Shown: positions 7,767 through 15,944, numbered from the stretch's first letter. The stretch is DNA of 19,352 nucleotides from Prevotella sp. CAG:1185 (GCA_000436695.1 HF992625.1:1-19352), one strand, 5' to 3'. Notes: generated by a model from the sequence alone, not told the origin. Translations and numbers: made by a program.

Positions 7767-8642
7767 ATGAATTTAAATGAAATGCTAAGCACAGAAGTAT
7801 TCGGAGTTTCCATCCGATGGATTGTAATTTTTATAATCAAAGGTTTTCTGATTTATGTATTTGTGCGGGTGTTAAATGCATTCATAAAATACCTTTTCAA
7901 CAGATCACAGAGAAAACGAGGACGTATTGTATTCGATGAAACAAAAATCGGCTTCATACGCCAGATTATTACAACTGCTGTATATATAATAGGTGTTGCG
8001 GCCTTTCTTTCGCTCATACCAGGAATGGAGAAAGTGAGCAACTCTATTCTAGCCAGTGCAGGTATCATGGCTATGGCCGTTGGTCTTGCTTCACAGGAGG
8101 CTCTATCTAATATCGTAGGCGGACTGTTTATTATATTCTCACGTCCGTTCAAAGTCGGCGACTTCATTCAGGTTGACAACGTTATAATCGGAACTGTCAG
8201 AGAAATAACGCTTCGGCATACTGTAATACAAAACGCCGAAAACCGCATGATTCTTATTCCGAACAACAAAATAAACTCAAGCACTATTGTCAACTCGTCT
8301 TATGGCGAAACCACGACATGCTCATTTATCGAAGTAGGCGTATCATACACTACAGACCTGGGGCATGCCATCGATGTCATGAGAGATGAGATAATGAAAC
8401 ATCCCTTGCTAATAGATCACCGCACTGAAGAAGAAAAAGCCAACAATGTGCCGCAGGTTGTAATAAGAGTAACCAACCTTGGCGATTCAGCCATAACGCT
8501 GCGCGCATGGGCATGGGCTTCTACTACAGGAAATGCTTTTGCAATGAAATGCGACTTGCTAAGAGCTATTAAGGAGCGCTTTGATGTGGAAAAGATTGAA
8601 ATTCCATATCCTTACTACAATCAGATCATCATGAAAGCATAA
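7767..8642 (+). CDS. MscS-family small-conductance mechanosensitive channel
   Basis: A 291-residue inner-membrane protein that opens under membrane tension and lets out solutes after osmotic downshock. Hydrophobic segments lie at about 15-38 and 66-86, then the pore-lining helix with the typical glycine/alanine pattern (SILASAGIMAMAVGLASQEA, about 92-111, then LSNIVGGLFIIF). The MscS beta domain follows (FKVGDFIQVDNVIIGTVREITLRHT and LIPNNKINSSTIVNSS), then the C-terminal alpha/beta domain ending in IPYPYYNQ. Length is close to E. coli MscS (286). The start is ATG at 7767 with no Shine-Dalgarno site. It stands alone, with a strong terminator. Confidence 0.93.
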   Translation: MNLNEMLSTEVFGVSIRWIVIFIIKGFLIYVFVRVLNAFIKYLFNRSQRKRGRIVFDETKIGFIRQIITTAVYIIGVAAFLSLIPGMEKVSNSILASAGIMAMAVGLASQEALSNIVGGLFIIFSRPFKVGDFIQVDNVIIGTVREITLRHTVIQNAENRMILIPNNKINSSTIVNSSYGETTTCSFIEVGVSYTTDLGHAIDVMRDEIMKHPLLIDHRTEEEKANNVPQVVIRVTNLGDSAITLRAWAWASTTGNAFAMKCDLLRAIKERFDVEKIEIPYPYYNQIIMKA

Positions 8643-8653
8643 GAATAATAAGA

Positions 8654-8711
8654 TATACGCTCTTCATCATCGTTGAACATTTTACAACAGGATGAAGAGC
8701 GTATACTTTTA
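8654..8711 (+). terminator. Terminator of the mscS-type gene
   Basis: Fifteen perfect pairs, TATACGCTCTTCATC (8654-8668) with GATGAAGAGCGTATA (8691-8705), with an inner GTTG/CAAC pairing, followed by CTTTTA. Confidence 0.87.
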
Positions 8712-8811
8712 TCCAGTAAGACATTGACGGATAAAACAAAATTTGCAATAGACCAATTTACAAGCACATTTACTAAACATAATTGTGCGCATATAAACCA
8801 ACCACTAAATA

Positions 8812-8823
8812 AACATTAATGTT
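8812..8823. repeat. 12-bp perfect palindrome
   Basis: AACATTAATGTT in the spacer between the mscS terminator and the MarR operators. It is short and AT-rich. Apart from this and the three operators I see nothing in the 410-base spacer. Confidence 0.3.
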
Positions 8824-8873
8824 AAAATAAAAGCTGAACAATTATTCGTCAACAAAATAGACCTTAAAATATT

Positions 8874-8890
8874 ATTTTCCATTGGAAAAT
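8874..8890. promoter_or_regulatory. Operator O1 of the MarR regulator
   Basis: ATTTTCC-ATT-GGAAAAT is a perfect palindrome with 7-base arms. It is the most upstream of three copies before the MarR gene, about 107 bases before the expected transcription start, so it may act by looping or by raising local repressor concentration. Confidence 0.7.
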
Positions 8891-8935
8891 GTTAAAAGCA
8901 AATCTAATTAGCAAATAAATGTTATATCTTTATTT

Positions 8936-8952
8936 ATTTTCCATTAGAAAAT
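8936..8952. promoter_or_regulatory. Operator O2 of the MarR regulator
   Basis: ATTTTCC-ATT-AGAAAAT has one mismatch to the O1 palindrome. It overlaps the -33 region of the promoter whose -7 box is at 8975-8982. Confidence 0.7.
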
Positions 8953-8974
8953 ATTATCATTACAAATAAATATC

Positions 8975-8982
8975 TATATTTG
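8975..8982 (+). promoter_or_regulatory. -7 box of the marR-sulfur operon
   Basis: TATATTTG lies between operators O2 and O3. Transcription would start near 8989, about 64 bases before the MarR ATG. Confidence 0.65.
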
Positions 8983-8986
8983 CAAT

Positions 8987-9003
8987 GTTTTCCAAAGGAA
9001 AAT
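8987..9003. promoter_or_regulatory. Operator O3 of the MarR regulator
   Basis: GTTTTCC-AAA-GGAAAAT keeps the TTTTCC-N3-GGAAAA core but has a different centre. It covers the expected transcription start, a classic place for repression. Confidence 0.72.
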
Positions 9004-9052
9004 AAATAAAGAATAGAAATTTAAAGAAACTGCGTAAAATAACATATAAAGA

Positions 9053-9433
9053 ATGAATAATAAATGCATCTGCAAGATAAGGAGAATCTACCGCTGCATA
9101 AGCGAATTTGAAGCACAAATCCAAAAGACATTCGGACTCAACTTCAACGAGGCCATGTTGCTTTGTGTATTGTCCGAAAAAGCCAAACTTCTGTCTGGCG
9201 AGATTGCCGATGAACTTCAGCTATCGCGTTCAAATGCATCCAAGGTCATTGCATCCCTCGAGAAAAAAACGCTAATCAGGCGCAATGTATGCCAGCAAGA
9301 CAGTCGCTGCATGAGTTTTCATCTCACAAAAAAAGGACGCGAGCTAATCGACGCAATTCATTGCTCACAATTCTCCTTACCCGAGGAATTGAAACAGATA
9401 GCAGAAAGTATGAATGAAGAAACAGAACAATAA
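9053..9433 (+). CDS. MarR-family transcriptional regulator, cysteine-rich
   Basis: A 126-residue winged-helix regulator. The recognition region LSGEIADELQLSRSNASKVIASLEKKTLI (47-75) is followed by the wing with the MarR-type D83-x-R85 pair and the LTKKGRELI helix (91-99). It is shorter than most MarR proteins (about 140-160), lacking part of the dimer helices. Seven cysteines (5, 7, 15, 38, 80, 86, 104) in 126 residues is a high number. With a sulfur-transfer gene downstream, I infer sensing of sulfane sulfur or oxidants through thiols. Three palindromic operators lie before it, so it probably represses itself and the next gene. The next gene begins 28 bases after the stop, or overlaps it if an upstream start is used, so the two form an operon. 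Confidence 0.85.
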   Translation: MNNKCICKIRRIYRCISEFEAQIQKTFGLNFNEAMLLCVLSEKAKLLSGEIADELQLSRSNASKVIASLEKKTLIRRNVCQQDSRCMSFHLTKKGRELIDAIHCSQFSLPEELKQIAESMNEETEQ

Positions 9434-9461
9434 CGAAAATAATAAAAACAAAAATACGAAC

Positions 9462-11918
9462 ATGAAACACATCATCATTGGCGGAGTTGCCGGTGGAGCC
9501 ACCGCTGCCGCGAGAATTCGCAGGGCCAACGAAAAGGCTGAAATAATATTGGTTGAAAAAGGTCCGCACATTTCTTACGCTAACTGTGGACTGCCCTACT
9601 ATATTGGCGGCGTAATAGCAGATAAAGAGAAACTATTCGTACAAACTCCGGAGTCGTTCGGACGCCGTTTCAACATCGACGTGCGTGTCAACACTGAAGC
9701 CATAAGCATTGACACTAAAGCCAAAACCGTAACGCTACGCCGTAAAGACGGATCTGTAATTGATGAACACTACGACCGCCTGTTGCTTTCACCGGGTTCG
9801 TCACCGGTAAGACCTCCGTTCCCTGGTATTGACACCGAAGGCATATTCACACTGCGCACCGTAGAGGATACTTTCCGCATCAAGGACTACCTGACACAGC
9901 ATTGCGTAAAGAGTGCCGTTGTAGTAGGCGGAGGATTTATCGGACTCGAAATGGCTGAAAACCTTGTTCATGCAGGATCAAAGGTATCTATTGTCGAGAT
10001 GGCTCCCCAAGTGATGGCGCCTGTCGACTTCAGTATTGCATCTCACGTTCACCGCGAGCTCCTCAATCAAGGCGTCGCATTGCATCTCAATACTGCCGTT
10101 GAGCGTTTTGAGAAAGACAACGGCCGCATACGTGTATTCTTCAAGTCAGGTGAAAGTATTGTAACCGACCTCGTACTGCTCTCAATAGGCGTAAGTCCTA
10201 ACACAGCACTTGCAAAAAATGCAGGTATTGAACTCGGCGCACGTGGCATCAAGGTTGACAAATTTCTACAGACATCAGCAAAGGATGTATATGCTGTAGG
10301 CGATGCAATAGAATTTCCACATCCCGAATACGGTGAGCCGTGGCTCAACTATCTTGCAGGACCAGCAAACCGACAGGGACGTATCGTAGCAGACAACATG
10401 GTGTTTGGTAACATTACCGAATACGAAGGAGCAATAGGCACATCGATCGCAAAAGTTTTTGATGTAGTTGTAGCCTCAACAGGTCTGCCGGCAAAGCGCC
10501 TAAAGCAACTAGGCATAAAATATCAGAGCAGCACTACAATAAGCATGTCGCACGCAGGATATTATCCCGGAGCATTCTTTATCACCACCAAAATCACTTT
10601 CAATCCTGAAGACGGCACTCTTTATGGAGCTCAGTGCGTAGGTCATGAAGGTGTAGACAAACGCATCGACCAGTTGGCTATCATCATCAAGCACAAGGGC
10701 ACAATCTACGACCTTATAAGTCTTGAGCAGGCTTATGCACCGCCATTCTCATCAGCCAAAGACCCTATAGCCATTGCCGGATACACTGCCGCAAACATCA
10801 TATCAGGCAAAATGCCTGTTATATATTGGCGCGAGATAGATAGTCTCGACCGCAGCAAGGTTCAGATTATTGATACACGTACTCCAGCAGAATTCGAGCT
10901 TGGCACTATCAGCGGAGCTGTAAACATTCCTGTTGACGACATCCGTGAACGCTTAAATGAAATAGACAAGAACAAGCCTGTAGTAGTATTCTGCGCAGTA
11001 GGACTTAGAGGATATATCGCCGCACGCATTCTCATGGCTAACGGATACGATGTGCGCAACCTTTCTGGCGGTTACAAGACTTATCAACTTGCTACACAAG
11101 ACTTGACTTGCAATACCGAAACCGAATGCAACGACAAATCTTCGTGTTCATGCGAAGACACTTCAAATACATCATGCAACGCTCCCCAAACAACACTTAG
11201 CGTTGACGCGTGCGGACTGCAGTGCCCAGGACCAATTATGAAACTGAAACAGGCTATAGACAAAATGCAGCCTGGCGAGACAATAGAAGTAAAAGCCACA
11301 GATCCAGGTTTTCCGTCTGACGCCAAGGCATGGTGCAAGTCTACAGGAAACGCATTTCTGTCGGAAACATGTCAAAATGGCTGTCACACCATAATCATAA
11401 AGAAACAGCAAACAGCAGCGAGTCCTCAAACAACGTGCGTTCCTGCTGAAAAGAACAAGACGCTCATCTGCTTCAGCGACAATCTCGACCGTGCTATCGC
11501 CACATTCATTCTTGCCAATGGTGCGGCTGCAACAGGCGGAAAGGTTTCTATATTCTTCACATTCTGGGGCCTTAACGTCATCAAGAAGAAACATGGCCCG
11601 GCAGTAAAGAAAACTTTCACCGAGAAGATGTTTGCACGAATGCTCCCCAAGAGCAGCGATAGTCTGTCACTTTCTAAGATGAACATGATGGGCATGGGCA
11701 GCAAAATGATACGCGGCATTATGAAGAAAAAGAACATCGACTCGCTCGAATCGCTCATACAGCAGGCCATGGCCAATGGTGTTGAATTTATTGCATGCCA
11801 AATGACGATGGACATGATGGGCATAAAGAAAGAAGAACTGCTCGACGGCGTCACTGTGGGCGGAGTGGCATCATACATGCAGAAGGCTGAAGAATCAGGA
11901 GTAAATCTCTTCATATAA
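9462..11918 (+). CDS. Sulfur-transfer fusion: CoA-disulfide-reductase-like, rhodanese, TusA and DsrE modules
   Basis: An 819-residue cytoplasmic protein with four modules. Residues 1-450 form a pyridine-nucleotide disulfide oxidoreductase of the CoA-disulfide/persulfide reductase type: FAD motif GGVAGG (7-12), single active cysteine C42 in SYANCGLPYY, NAD(P)H motif near 156 and a C-terminal dimer domain. A rhodanese follows (about 465-548, active C511 in FCAVGLRG). Next is a linker with cysteines 550, 556, 562, 564 and 572, then TusA (about 577-650, C584-x3-C588 with CPGP), and a DsrE-type domain from about 666 with the MTMDMMGI signature. It probably reduces persulfides or polysulfide and passes sulfur between cysteines. 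I chose ATG 9462, at MKHIIIGG; an in-frame ATG at 9414 would add 16 Asn/Lys-rich residues and overlap the MarR gene. Related two-module CoADR-rhodanese enzymes are characterised. Confidence 0.9.
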   Translation: MKHIIIGGVAGGATAAARIRRANEKAEIILVEKGPHISYANCGLPYYIGGVIADKEKLFVQTPESFGRRFNIDVRVNTEAISIDTKAKTVTLRRKDGSVIDEHYDRLLLSPGSSPVRPPFPGIDTEGIFTLRTVEDTFRIKDYLTQHCVKSAVVVGGGFIGLEMAENLVHAGSKVSIVEMAPQVMAPVDFSIASHVHRELLNQGVALHLNTAVERFEKDNGRIRVFFKSGESIVTDLVLLSIGVSPNTALAKNAGIELGARGIKVDKFLQTSAKDVYAVGDAIEFPHPEYGEPWLNYLAGPANRQGRIVADNMVFGNITEYEGAIGTSIAKVFDVVVASTGLPAKRLKQLGIKYQSSTTISMSHAGYYPGAFFITTKITFNPEDGTLYGAQCVGHEGVDKRIDQLAIIIKHKGTIYDLISLEQAYAPPFSSAKDPIAIAGYTAANIISGKMPVIYWREIDSLDRSKVQIIDTRTPAEFELGTISGAVNIPVDDIRERLNEIDKNKPVVVFCAVGLRGYIAARILMANGYDVRNLSGGYKTYQLATQDLTCNTETECNDKSSCSCEDTSNTSCNAPQTTLSVDACGLQCPGPIMKLKQAIDKMQPGETIEVKATDPGFPSDAKAWCKSTGNAFLSETCQNGCHTIIIKKQQTAASPQTTCVPAEKNKTLICFSDNLDRAIATFILANGAAATGGKVSIFFTFWGLNVIKKKHGPAVKKTFTEKMFARMLPKSSDSLSLSKMNMMGMGSKMIRGIMKKKNIDSLESLIQQAMANGVEFIACQMTMDMMGIKKEELLDGVTVGGVASYMQKAEESGVNLFI

Positions 11919-11934
11919 TTTGCATAACCCGACA

Positions 11935-11971
11935 ACAATGTCAGTGCCGTCAGCATACGGCCTGACATTGT
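11935..11971 (+). terminator. Terminator of the marR-sulfur operon
   Basis: ACAATGTCAG (11935-11944) pairs with CTGACATTGT (11962-11971), and inside it GCCGT pairs with ACGGC with one bulge. The hairpin is strong, but no long T run follows, so it may also protect the 3' end. Confidence 0.65.
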
Positions 11972-12198
11972 CTGACAAAAATTATCATTCTACACATGTT
12001 ATCCGAAGACAGACAAAGTTGTTTCCTTAAATAAATTCAGAAGCATGCTTAATCTGTCTTTGGATATTTTCTATTTCTGTAATACCATCCTAGTCTTATC
12101 CGATATTATTTAAAATAAGCATCAATAAGCACTCCATTGTCATAAATATTTCAAACGTTCACATTATTTTCACATCAAAGCATTGATTTGACAAACAA

Positions 12199-12232
12199 AA
12201 ATAACTATCTTTACACCACGAAATAACTATCT
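12199..12232 (+). promoter_or_regulatory. Possible promoter and direct repeat before the sugar kinase
   Basis: TATCTTTA (12206-12213) is one base off the -7 consensus. The 12-mer AAATAACTATCT occurs twice in direct orientation, at 12199-12210 and 12221-12232, two helical turns apart. The first copy overlaps the -7 box, so it may be a regulator site. The 386-base spacer holds otherwise only the operon terminator and the leader hairpin. Confidence 0.4.
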
Positions 12233-12236
12233 GCTT

Positions 12237-12275
12237 TTAAGGCAAATTATATAAAGACACCGGTATTTGCCTTAA
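12237..12275 (+). promoter_or_regulatory. Leader hairpin of the sugar kinase gene
   Basis: TTAAGGCAAAT (12237-12247) and ATTTGCCTTAA (12265-12275) are perfect 11-base inverted repeats with a 17-base loop, 29 bases before the ATG. It could be an operator for a repressor of sugar-acid genes or an RNA hairpin. There is no T run, so it is not a standard attenuator. Confidence 0.5.
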
Positions 12276-12304
12276 TGAACGGATAAAAACAAACAATACA
12301 TGCC

Positions 12305-13324
12305 ATGGAACAAAGAATCGTTACGTTTGGAGAAATAATGCTGCGCCTTACTCGTCCTGAAAAGCTGCGCATAATACAAGGCAGCACGTGGAACGGATAT
12401 TTCGGAGGAAGCGAGGCCAATGTTGCCGTATCACTTGCAATGCTTGGTAACAACGTTGAATATGTTACACGACTGCCCGACAACAAACTTGGCGAGGCTT
12501 GCCGTAACGAATTAAGAAAATATAACGTAGGCACCCACTTCATTGTTCATGGCGGCATTCGCCTAGGCAGTTATTTTTACGAAGATGCAGCAGCCATGCG
12601 TGGCTCAAGCATAGTATACGACCGCGCCGACTCATCAATGACAACCATACAATGCGGCATGATTAACTGGGCGAATGTGTTCAACGACACATCCGTATTC
12701 CACTGGTCGGGCATAAGTTGCGCCCTGTCACAAGGCGCTGCAGACGTAACGGCCGAAGCCGTGAGCGAAGCTGAAAAACGAGGAATGATTATATCGTGTG
12801 ACATCAACTATCGTAAAAATCTTTGGAAATACGGCAAAAGCGCACACGACATTCTGCTTCCACTGGCAAAGAAATGCGACATATTATTCGGCACAGAAGG
12901 CGAATGGCAACTGCTTACAGGCGTCACTCCACCTAAATTTACAGCCACATCGACCGATTTCACTTTTGATGTTCAAAAGTATAAGGAGTTTTTCGATAAA
13001 GTGAAAGAGATGTTTCCTAAGTGCCGCAAGATGATTCTTGCTCTGCGCAATACTCTTTCGGCCAATCATCATATTCTTTCCGGCGTTCTTTACTCTGACG
13101 GCAAAGTTTATATTGCCCGTATATACAACATCGACAACGTGATCGATCCGATGGGCGTTGGCGACGCTTTCATTGCCGCATATATTCACGCCATGCTCCA
13201 CTTCGGCACTGACAACCAAAAGGACATCAATTTTGCATTGACAGCCTCTGCAATAAAAAACAGTATTCCAGGCGACTTTAACCTCACTACTGAGGATGAA
13301 ATAATTGATGTCTGCAATTCATAA
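12305..13324 (+). CDS. kdgK: PfkB-family sugar kinase, probable 2-keto-3-deoxygluconate kinase
   Basis: A 339-residue cytoplasmic ribokinase/PfkB-fold kinase. The N-terminal FGEIMLRLTRPEKLRIIQ (8-25) and YFGGSEANVAVSLAMLG (32-48) match KdgK proteins, which phosphorylate 2-keto-3-deoxygluconate to KDPG in uronate breakdown. The C-terminal PfkB signature is DPMGVGDAF (281-289), with D287 as the catalytic base; the first positions differ from the common DTTGAGD. Other PfkB sugars cannot be excluded. The KDPG aldolase gene that often pairs with kdgK is not adjacent. The pectinase at 2343-3761 makes galacturonate products that would reach this step. The start is ATG at 12305 without a Shine-Dalgarno site. 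Confidence 0.8.
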   Translation: MEQRIVTFGEIMLRLTRPEKLRIIQGSTWNGYFGGSEANVAVSLAMLGNNVEYVTRLPDNKLGEACRNELRKYNVGTHFIVHGGIRLGSYFYEDAAAMRGSSIVYDRADSSMTTIQCGMINWANVFNDTSVFHWSGISCALSQGAADVTAEAVSEAEKRGMIISCDINYRKNLWKYGKSAHDILLPLAKKCDILFGTEGEWQLLTGVTPPKFTATSTDFTFDVQKYKEFFDKVKEMFPKCRKMILALRNTLSANHHILSGVLYSDGKVYIARIYNIDNVIDPMGVGDAFIAAYIHAMLHFGTDNQKDINFALTASAIKNSIPGDFNLTTEDEIIDVCNS

Positions 13325-13391
13325 TTGCGACGAAAATAGTTGTTGATAAATAATAAAACAATGTAACAACTAAAGACAAAACTTTTATACA

Positions 13392-13446
13392 AACAGAACA
13401 GAATGAACATGTGTATTAAATCTTCATTCTGTTCTGTTACTTTTTA
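13392..13446. terminator. Shared terminator between kdgK and the AlkZ-related gene
   Basis: Sixteen perfect pairs, AACAGAACAGAATGAA (13392-13407) with its complement (13423-13438), then ACTTTTT on the plus strand. It lies between convergent genes. The minus-strand flank is less T-rich. Confidence 0.85.
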
Positions 13447-14112
13447 TCCCAGCAATTTATTATAAGTCTTTTCTGTTAAATCAGGCAAAATTTTTCTGAA
13501 ATGTTCAAGCAGTCTATCGTATGATTCTTGTGGCGTGCGGTCAGGGCTACATGCTTCTCGCCCAAACAGACTTTCTGGCGTTGTCAGCAGCGACCATCCC
13601 CAGCCGTATTCATGCCCATGACTGTCGCGCGGATAGATAAAGTCTTCGGTTACAATATAGCAGCCCATTTCCAATCGTGTCAAATAGGCATCGAAACGGC
13701 TGCGCATCTTCGGCCCCGTAAATCCACATGCAGCGCGCAGTTCGCGTGTGATAAGGATCCCTTCGCTTTTCAGTGTTGCGAGAATGGCCTCCTCTACGCT
13801 ACTCTCTTCGGGATAAGGATAAAGGCTACGGCGATAATTGCAGAAGTCAGACCACCACTCACTGCTTACGAAAGCGGCTTTACGCTTGAAGAACTTGCCG
13901 TAGGCGCAACGGCTCTCACGCAGCACAGAGCCTTTCCATTCCCACAAAGGCCATTCCCATCCGCCGTCAGGCAGGCGTGTGTACTGACATTCTTCGTCCA
14001 CCGCATCTTCTGCTGACCAGCCGTCAATGCCCATGCGGAGCAAAGGCAGAAAACCTATCTCGTTGATATAGTCGACAAGTTCCGGACAGGTGTGTATAAG
14101 TTCTTGTCTCAT
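13444..14112 (-). CDS. AlkZ-related protein
   Basis: A 222-residue protein. The motifs NEIGFLPLL near the N-terminus, WPLWEWKGSVL, YGKFFKRKAAFVSSEWWSDF and NYRR (about 71-94), the middle GILITRELRAACGF, and YGWGWSLLTTPE recall the short AlkZ-related family (relatives of the crosslink-repair DNA glycosylase AlkZ/YcaQ with winged-helix domains). It is much shorter than true AlkZ (about 400), and I cannot confirm its catalytic motif, so repair activity is not shown. Many tryptophans and arginines suit nucleic-acid binding. Its ATG overlaps the stop of the upstream DUF169 gene by four bases (ATGA), which implies translational coupling. Confidence 0.7.
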   Translation of the reverse strand: MRQELIHTCPELVDYINEIGFLPLLRMGIDGWSAEDAVDEECQYTRLPDGGWEWPLWEWKGSVLRESRCAYGKFFKRKAAFVSSEWWSDFCNYRRSLYPYPEESSVEEAILATLKSEGILITRELRAACGFTGPKMRSRFDAYLTRLEMGCYIVTEDFIYPRDSHGHEYGWGWSLLTTPESLFGREACSPDRTPQESYDRLLEHFRKILPDLTEKTYNKLLG

Positions 14113-14831
14113 TTCCCAATCTCCTCGTTAATACGTTTTCTTACTATCGAATATGCTTTCTGGAATAGCGCCGACTGCTCCATCGTCAGCATCATTTCAT
14201 TAAAGCGGTGCATCGGAATAACAAATGTCAGTTCGTTGGCAGGAACAAGTGGACGGGCTGACGGGTCCAACATTCCGATAAAGCAACTGCGCCCCTGTTT
14301 TCTGTTCTCGTTTACGGCAAATGTGACTATGCTGCAGCAACCTGAAGCAAAGCGTGTACATACGGCATCGTCGGCATCATTGTCGTAGAAAGCCCAGCTG
14401 CACAAGCCTGAAAGCACATCGGGCGTAGCAAAGAACAGTATGCCTTCTGAGTCATCTAAAGAAGCGAGCTTATCCATACGCACAAAATTGAGATACGGCT
14501 TTTCTGTCAGACTGATACCAAGCCGGTTCACATATTCCTTAACCTGTTCGGGCGTCTGCTTATAGTGTTCCTGTTCCGACACAAAGCGCGGTATGCGTTC
14601 TTGCATCGGTGCAAACCGTGTATACAGACTTCCGCCGCCACACAGAACATTGTCAACGCTCAACGTCAGCGCCTGACCGTCGCACACCTTGCGTATCGCC
14701 CCTATCATGCAGCGCGGTATCTTCCTTATCTCCTCAACAGGCGTGTCGCTATATCCAAAGGCCACAGGCAACGATACGCCATCACCAAACGCCTCTCTGT
14801 ATCTCTGCAAGAATTTCTGTATCATAAGCAT
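14109..14831 (-). CDS. DUF169 family protein
   Basis: A 240-residue protein of unknown function. Family features are LPVAFGYSDTPVEEI (about 21-35), the CMIGAIRK region, a VDNVLCGGGSLYTRF segment and EHYKQTPEQVKEYVNRLG, with cysteine clusters later (GLCSWAFYD and ASGCCSIVTF). DUF169 proteins occur in many anaerobes, and the conserved cysteines hint at cofactor or redox work, but nothing is established. I chose ATG 14831; TTG 14834 and ATG 14825 are alternatives. It is the first gene of a two-gene unit with the AlkZ-related gene, with a four-base overlap. GC content by eye is near half, well above the restriction genes upstream. No clear promoter or terminator is visible at 14835-14968. Confidence 0.8.
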   Translation of the reverse strand: MLMIQKFLQRYREAFGDGVSLPVAFGYSDTPVEEIRKIPRCMIGAIRKVCDGQALTLSVDNVLCGGGSLYTRFAPMQERIPRFVSEQEHYKQTPEQVKEYVNRLGISLTEKPYLNFVRMDKLASLDDSEGILFFATPDVLSGLCSWAFYDNDADDAVCTRFASGCCSIVTFAVNENRKQGRSCFIGMLDPSARPLVPANELTFVIPMHRFNEMMLTMEQSALFQKAYSIVRKRINEEIGK

Positions 14832-14968
14832 CAAACATTAACTCTCCCCAAAGTTATAAGTTTAATGCGAAATTTGATAAGTGAAAGGCAAAAAAATGCA
14901 AGAAAATGAATTTTTGAGATTACATAACTATTGTTTCAAAATAATGAAAGAAAAGACGCAAATTTCAA

Positions 14969-15844
14969 TTAAAACGGTAAGTCATTAAACAAATCATCTT
15001 CGTGAGCCATCTGTCCAAACATATCCGTAGAAGCATCAATATCTTTAATTTTACTTCTATATAAATCAAATACATTGATATTTTCAATTTCCATACGACG
15101 CTTTTTACTCATTTCAACAAATTCCTCTTCCTTCTCAATTCCCAAAAAACGTCTACCTATAAGATTTGCAGCTATACCAGTAGTGCTACTACCAGCAAAA
15201 GGATCAAGAATCCAAGCACCGGGTTTCGTACTTGCAAGTATTATACGAGAAAGTAAACCTAAAGGTTTCTGAGTAGGATGTTTGCCACAAGACTTTTCCC
15301 AGCGTGCAATTGCCGGCATTTTCCATACATCAGTCATTTGCGTATCACCATTTATATGCCGCATAAGTTTATAGTTAAAATAATGTGGAACTTTAGGATT
15401 TTTCCTTGCCCAAATGATAAATTCTGTAGAAAAAGTAAAATATCTGCATGAAATATTACGTGGTGGATTACTCTTTTGCCATGTTATGACATTCAATATC
15501 TTAAATCCAAGGTCAGTTAAACAAGTAGCCACAGAAAAAATATTATGATATGTTCCACTAATCCAAATAGTTCCATCTTCAGAAAGCTTCTCCCTGCAAA
15601 GAGAAATCCATTGACGATTAAACTCCATAACCTCTTCAGGTGATTTACTTTTATCCCAATCCCCTTTATCCACACAAACCACCTTACCGCTCTGCATGCT
15701 TATTCCTCCATTTGAAAGAAAATAAGGCGGATCTGCAAATATCATATCAAACTTGAAGTTAAACTCAGGAAGCAACTTTAACGTATCACCATGAAGAAGA
15801 GTAAAATCATGATTTGGTGATTTATAATATGAAAATATCTTCAT
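14969..15844 (-). CDS. Beta-class DNA methyltransferase (DpnA/MboC-like second methylase)
   Basis: A 291-residue site-specific DNA methyltransferase. Motif order is DPPY first (D38-Y41, in FADPPYFLSNGG) and the AdoMet motif near the end (DPFAGSSTTGIAA, from D214), with the target recognition region between: the beta class. In DpnII/MboI systems the second methylase has this form and methylates the adenine of GATC, also on single-stranded DNA, which helps incoming DNA survive. The KHPTQKP segment (about 190-196) is typical of the class. The last 30 residues are acidic and variable. It is the third gene of the restriction operon, 157 bases after the endonuclease gene, with an inverted repeat between. 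GATC specificity is inferred from its neighbours. Confidence 0.88.
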   Translation of the reverse strand: MKIFSYYKSPNHDFTLLHGDTLKLLPEFNFKFDMIFADPPYFLSNGGISMQSGKVVCVDKGDWDKSKSPEEVMEFNRQWISLCREKLSEDGTIWISGTYHNIFSVATCLTDLGFKILNVITWQKSNPPRNISCRYFTFSTEFIIWARKNPKVPHYFNYKLMRHINGDTQMTDVWKMPAIARWEKSCGKHPTQKPLGLLSRIILASTKPGAWILDPFAGSSTTGIAANLIGRRFLGIEKEEEFVEMSKKRRMEIENINVFDLYRSKIKDIDASTDMFGQMAHEDDLFNDLPF

Positions 15845-15944
15845 AAACGAACATATTTAACATGAGCTTTTCATATCTTCACTACTCTGTTTGACTTACT
15901 TAAAAATTACCAAAAATCAGTTTATTTTTCTAGTCTAATCAACA

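Noticed and set aside
9414..9461. Upstream start of the sulfur fusion
   Set aside because: The extra 16 residues are almost only Asn, Lys and Gln, and the FAD fold begins at MKHIIIGG, as is usual for the family; kept as an alternative.
11426..11968. Antisense ORF of 180 codons over the DsrE module
   Set aside because: It is a shadow of the sulfur fusion, whose frame carries family signatures.
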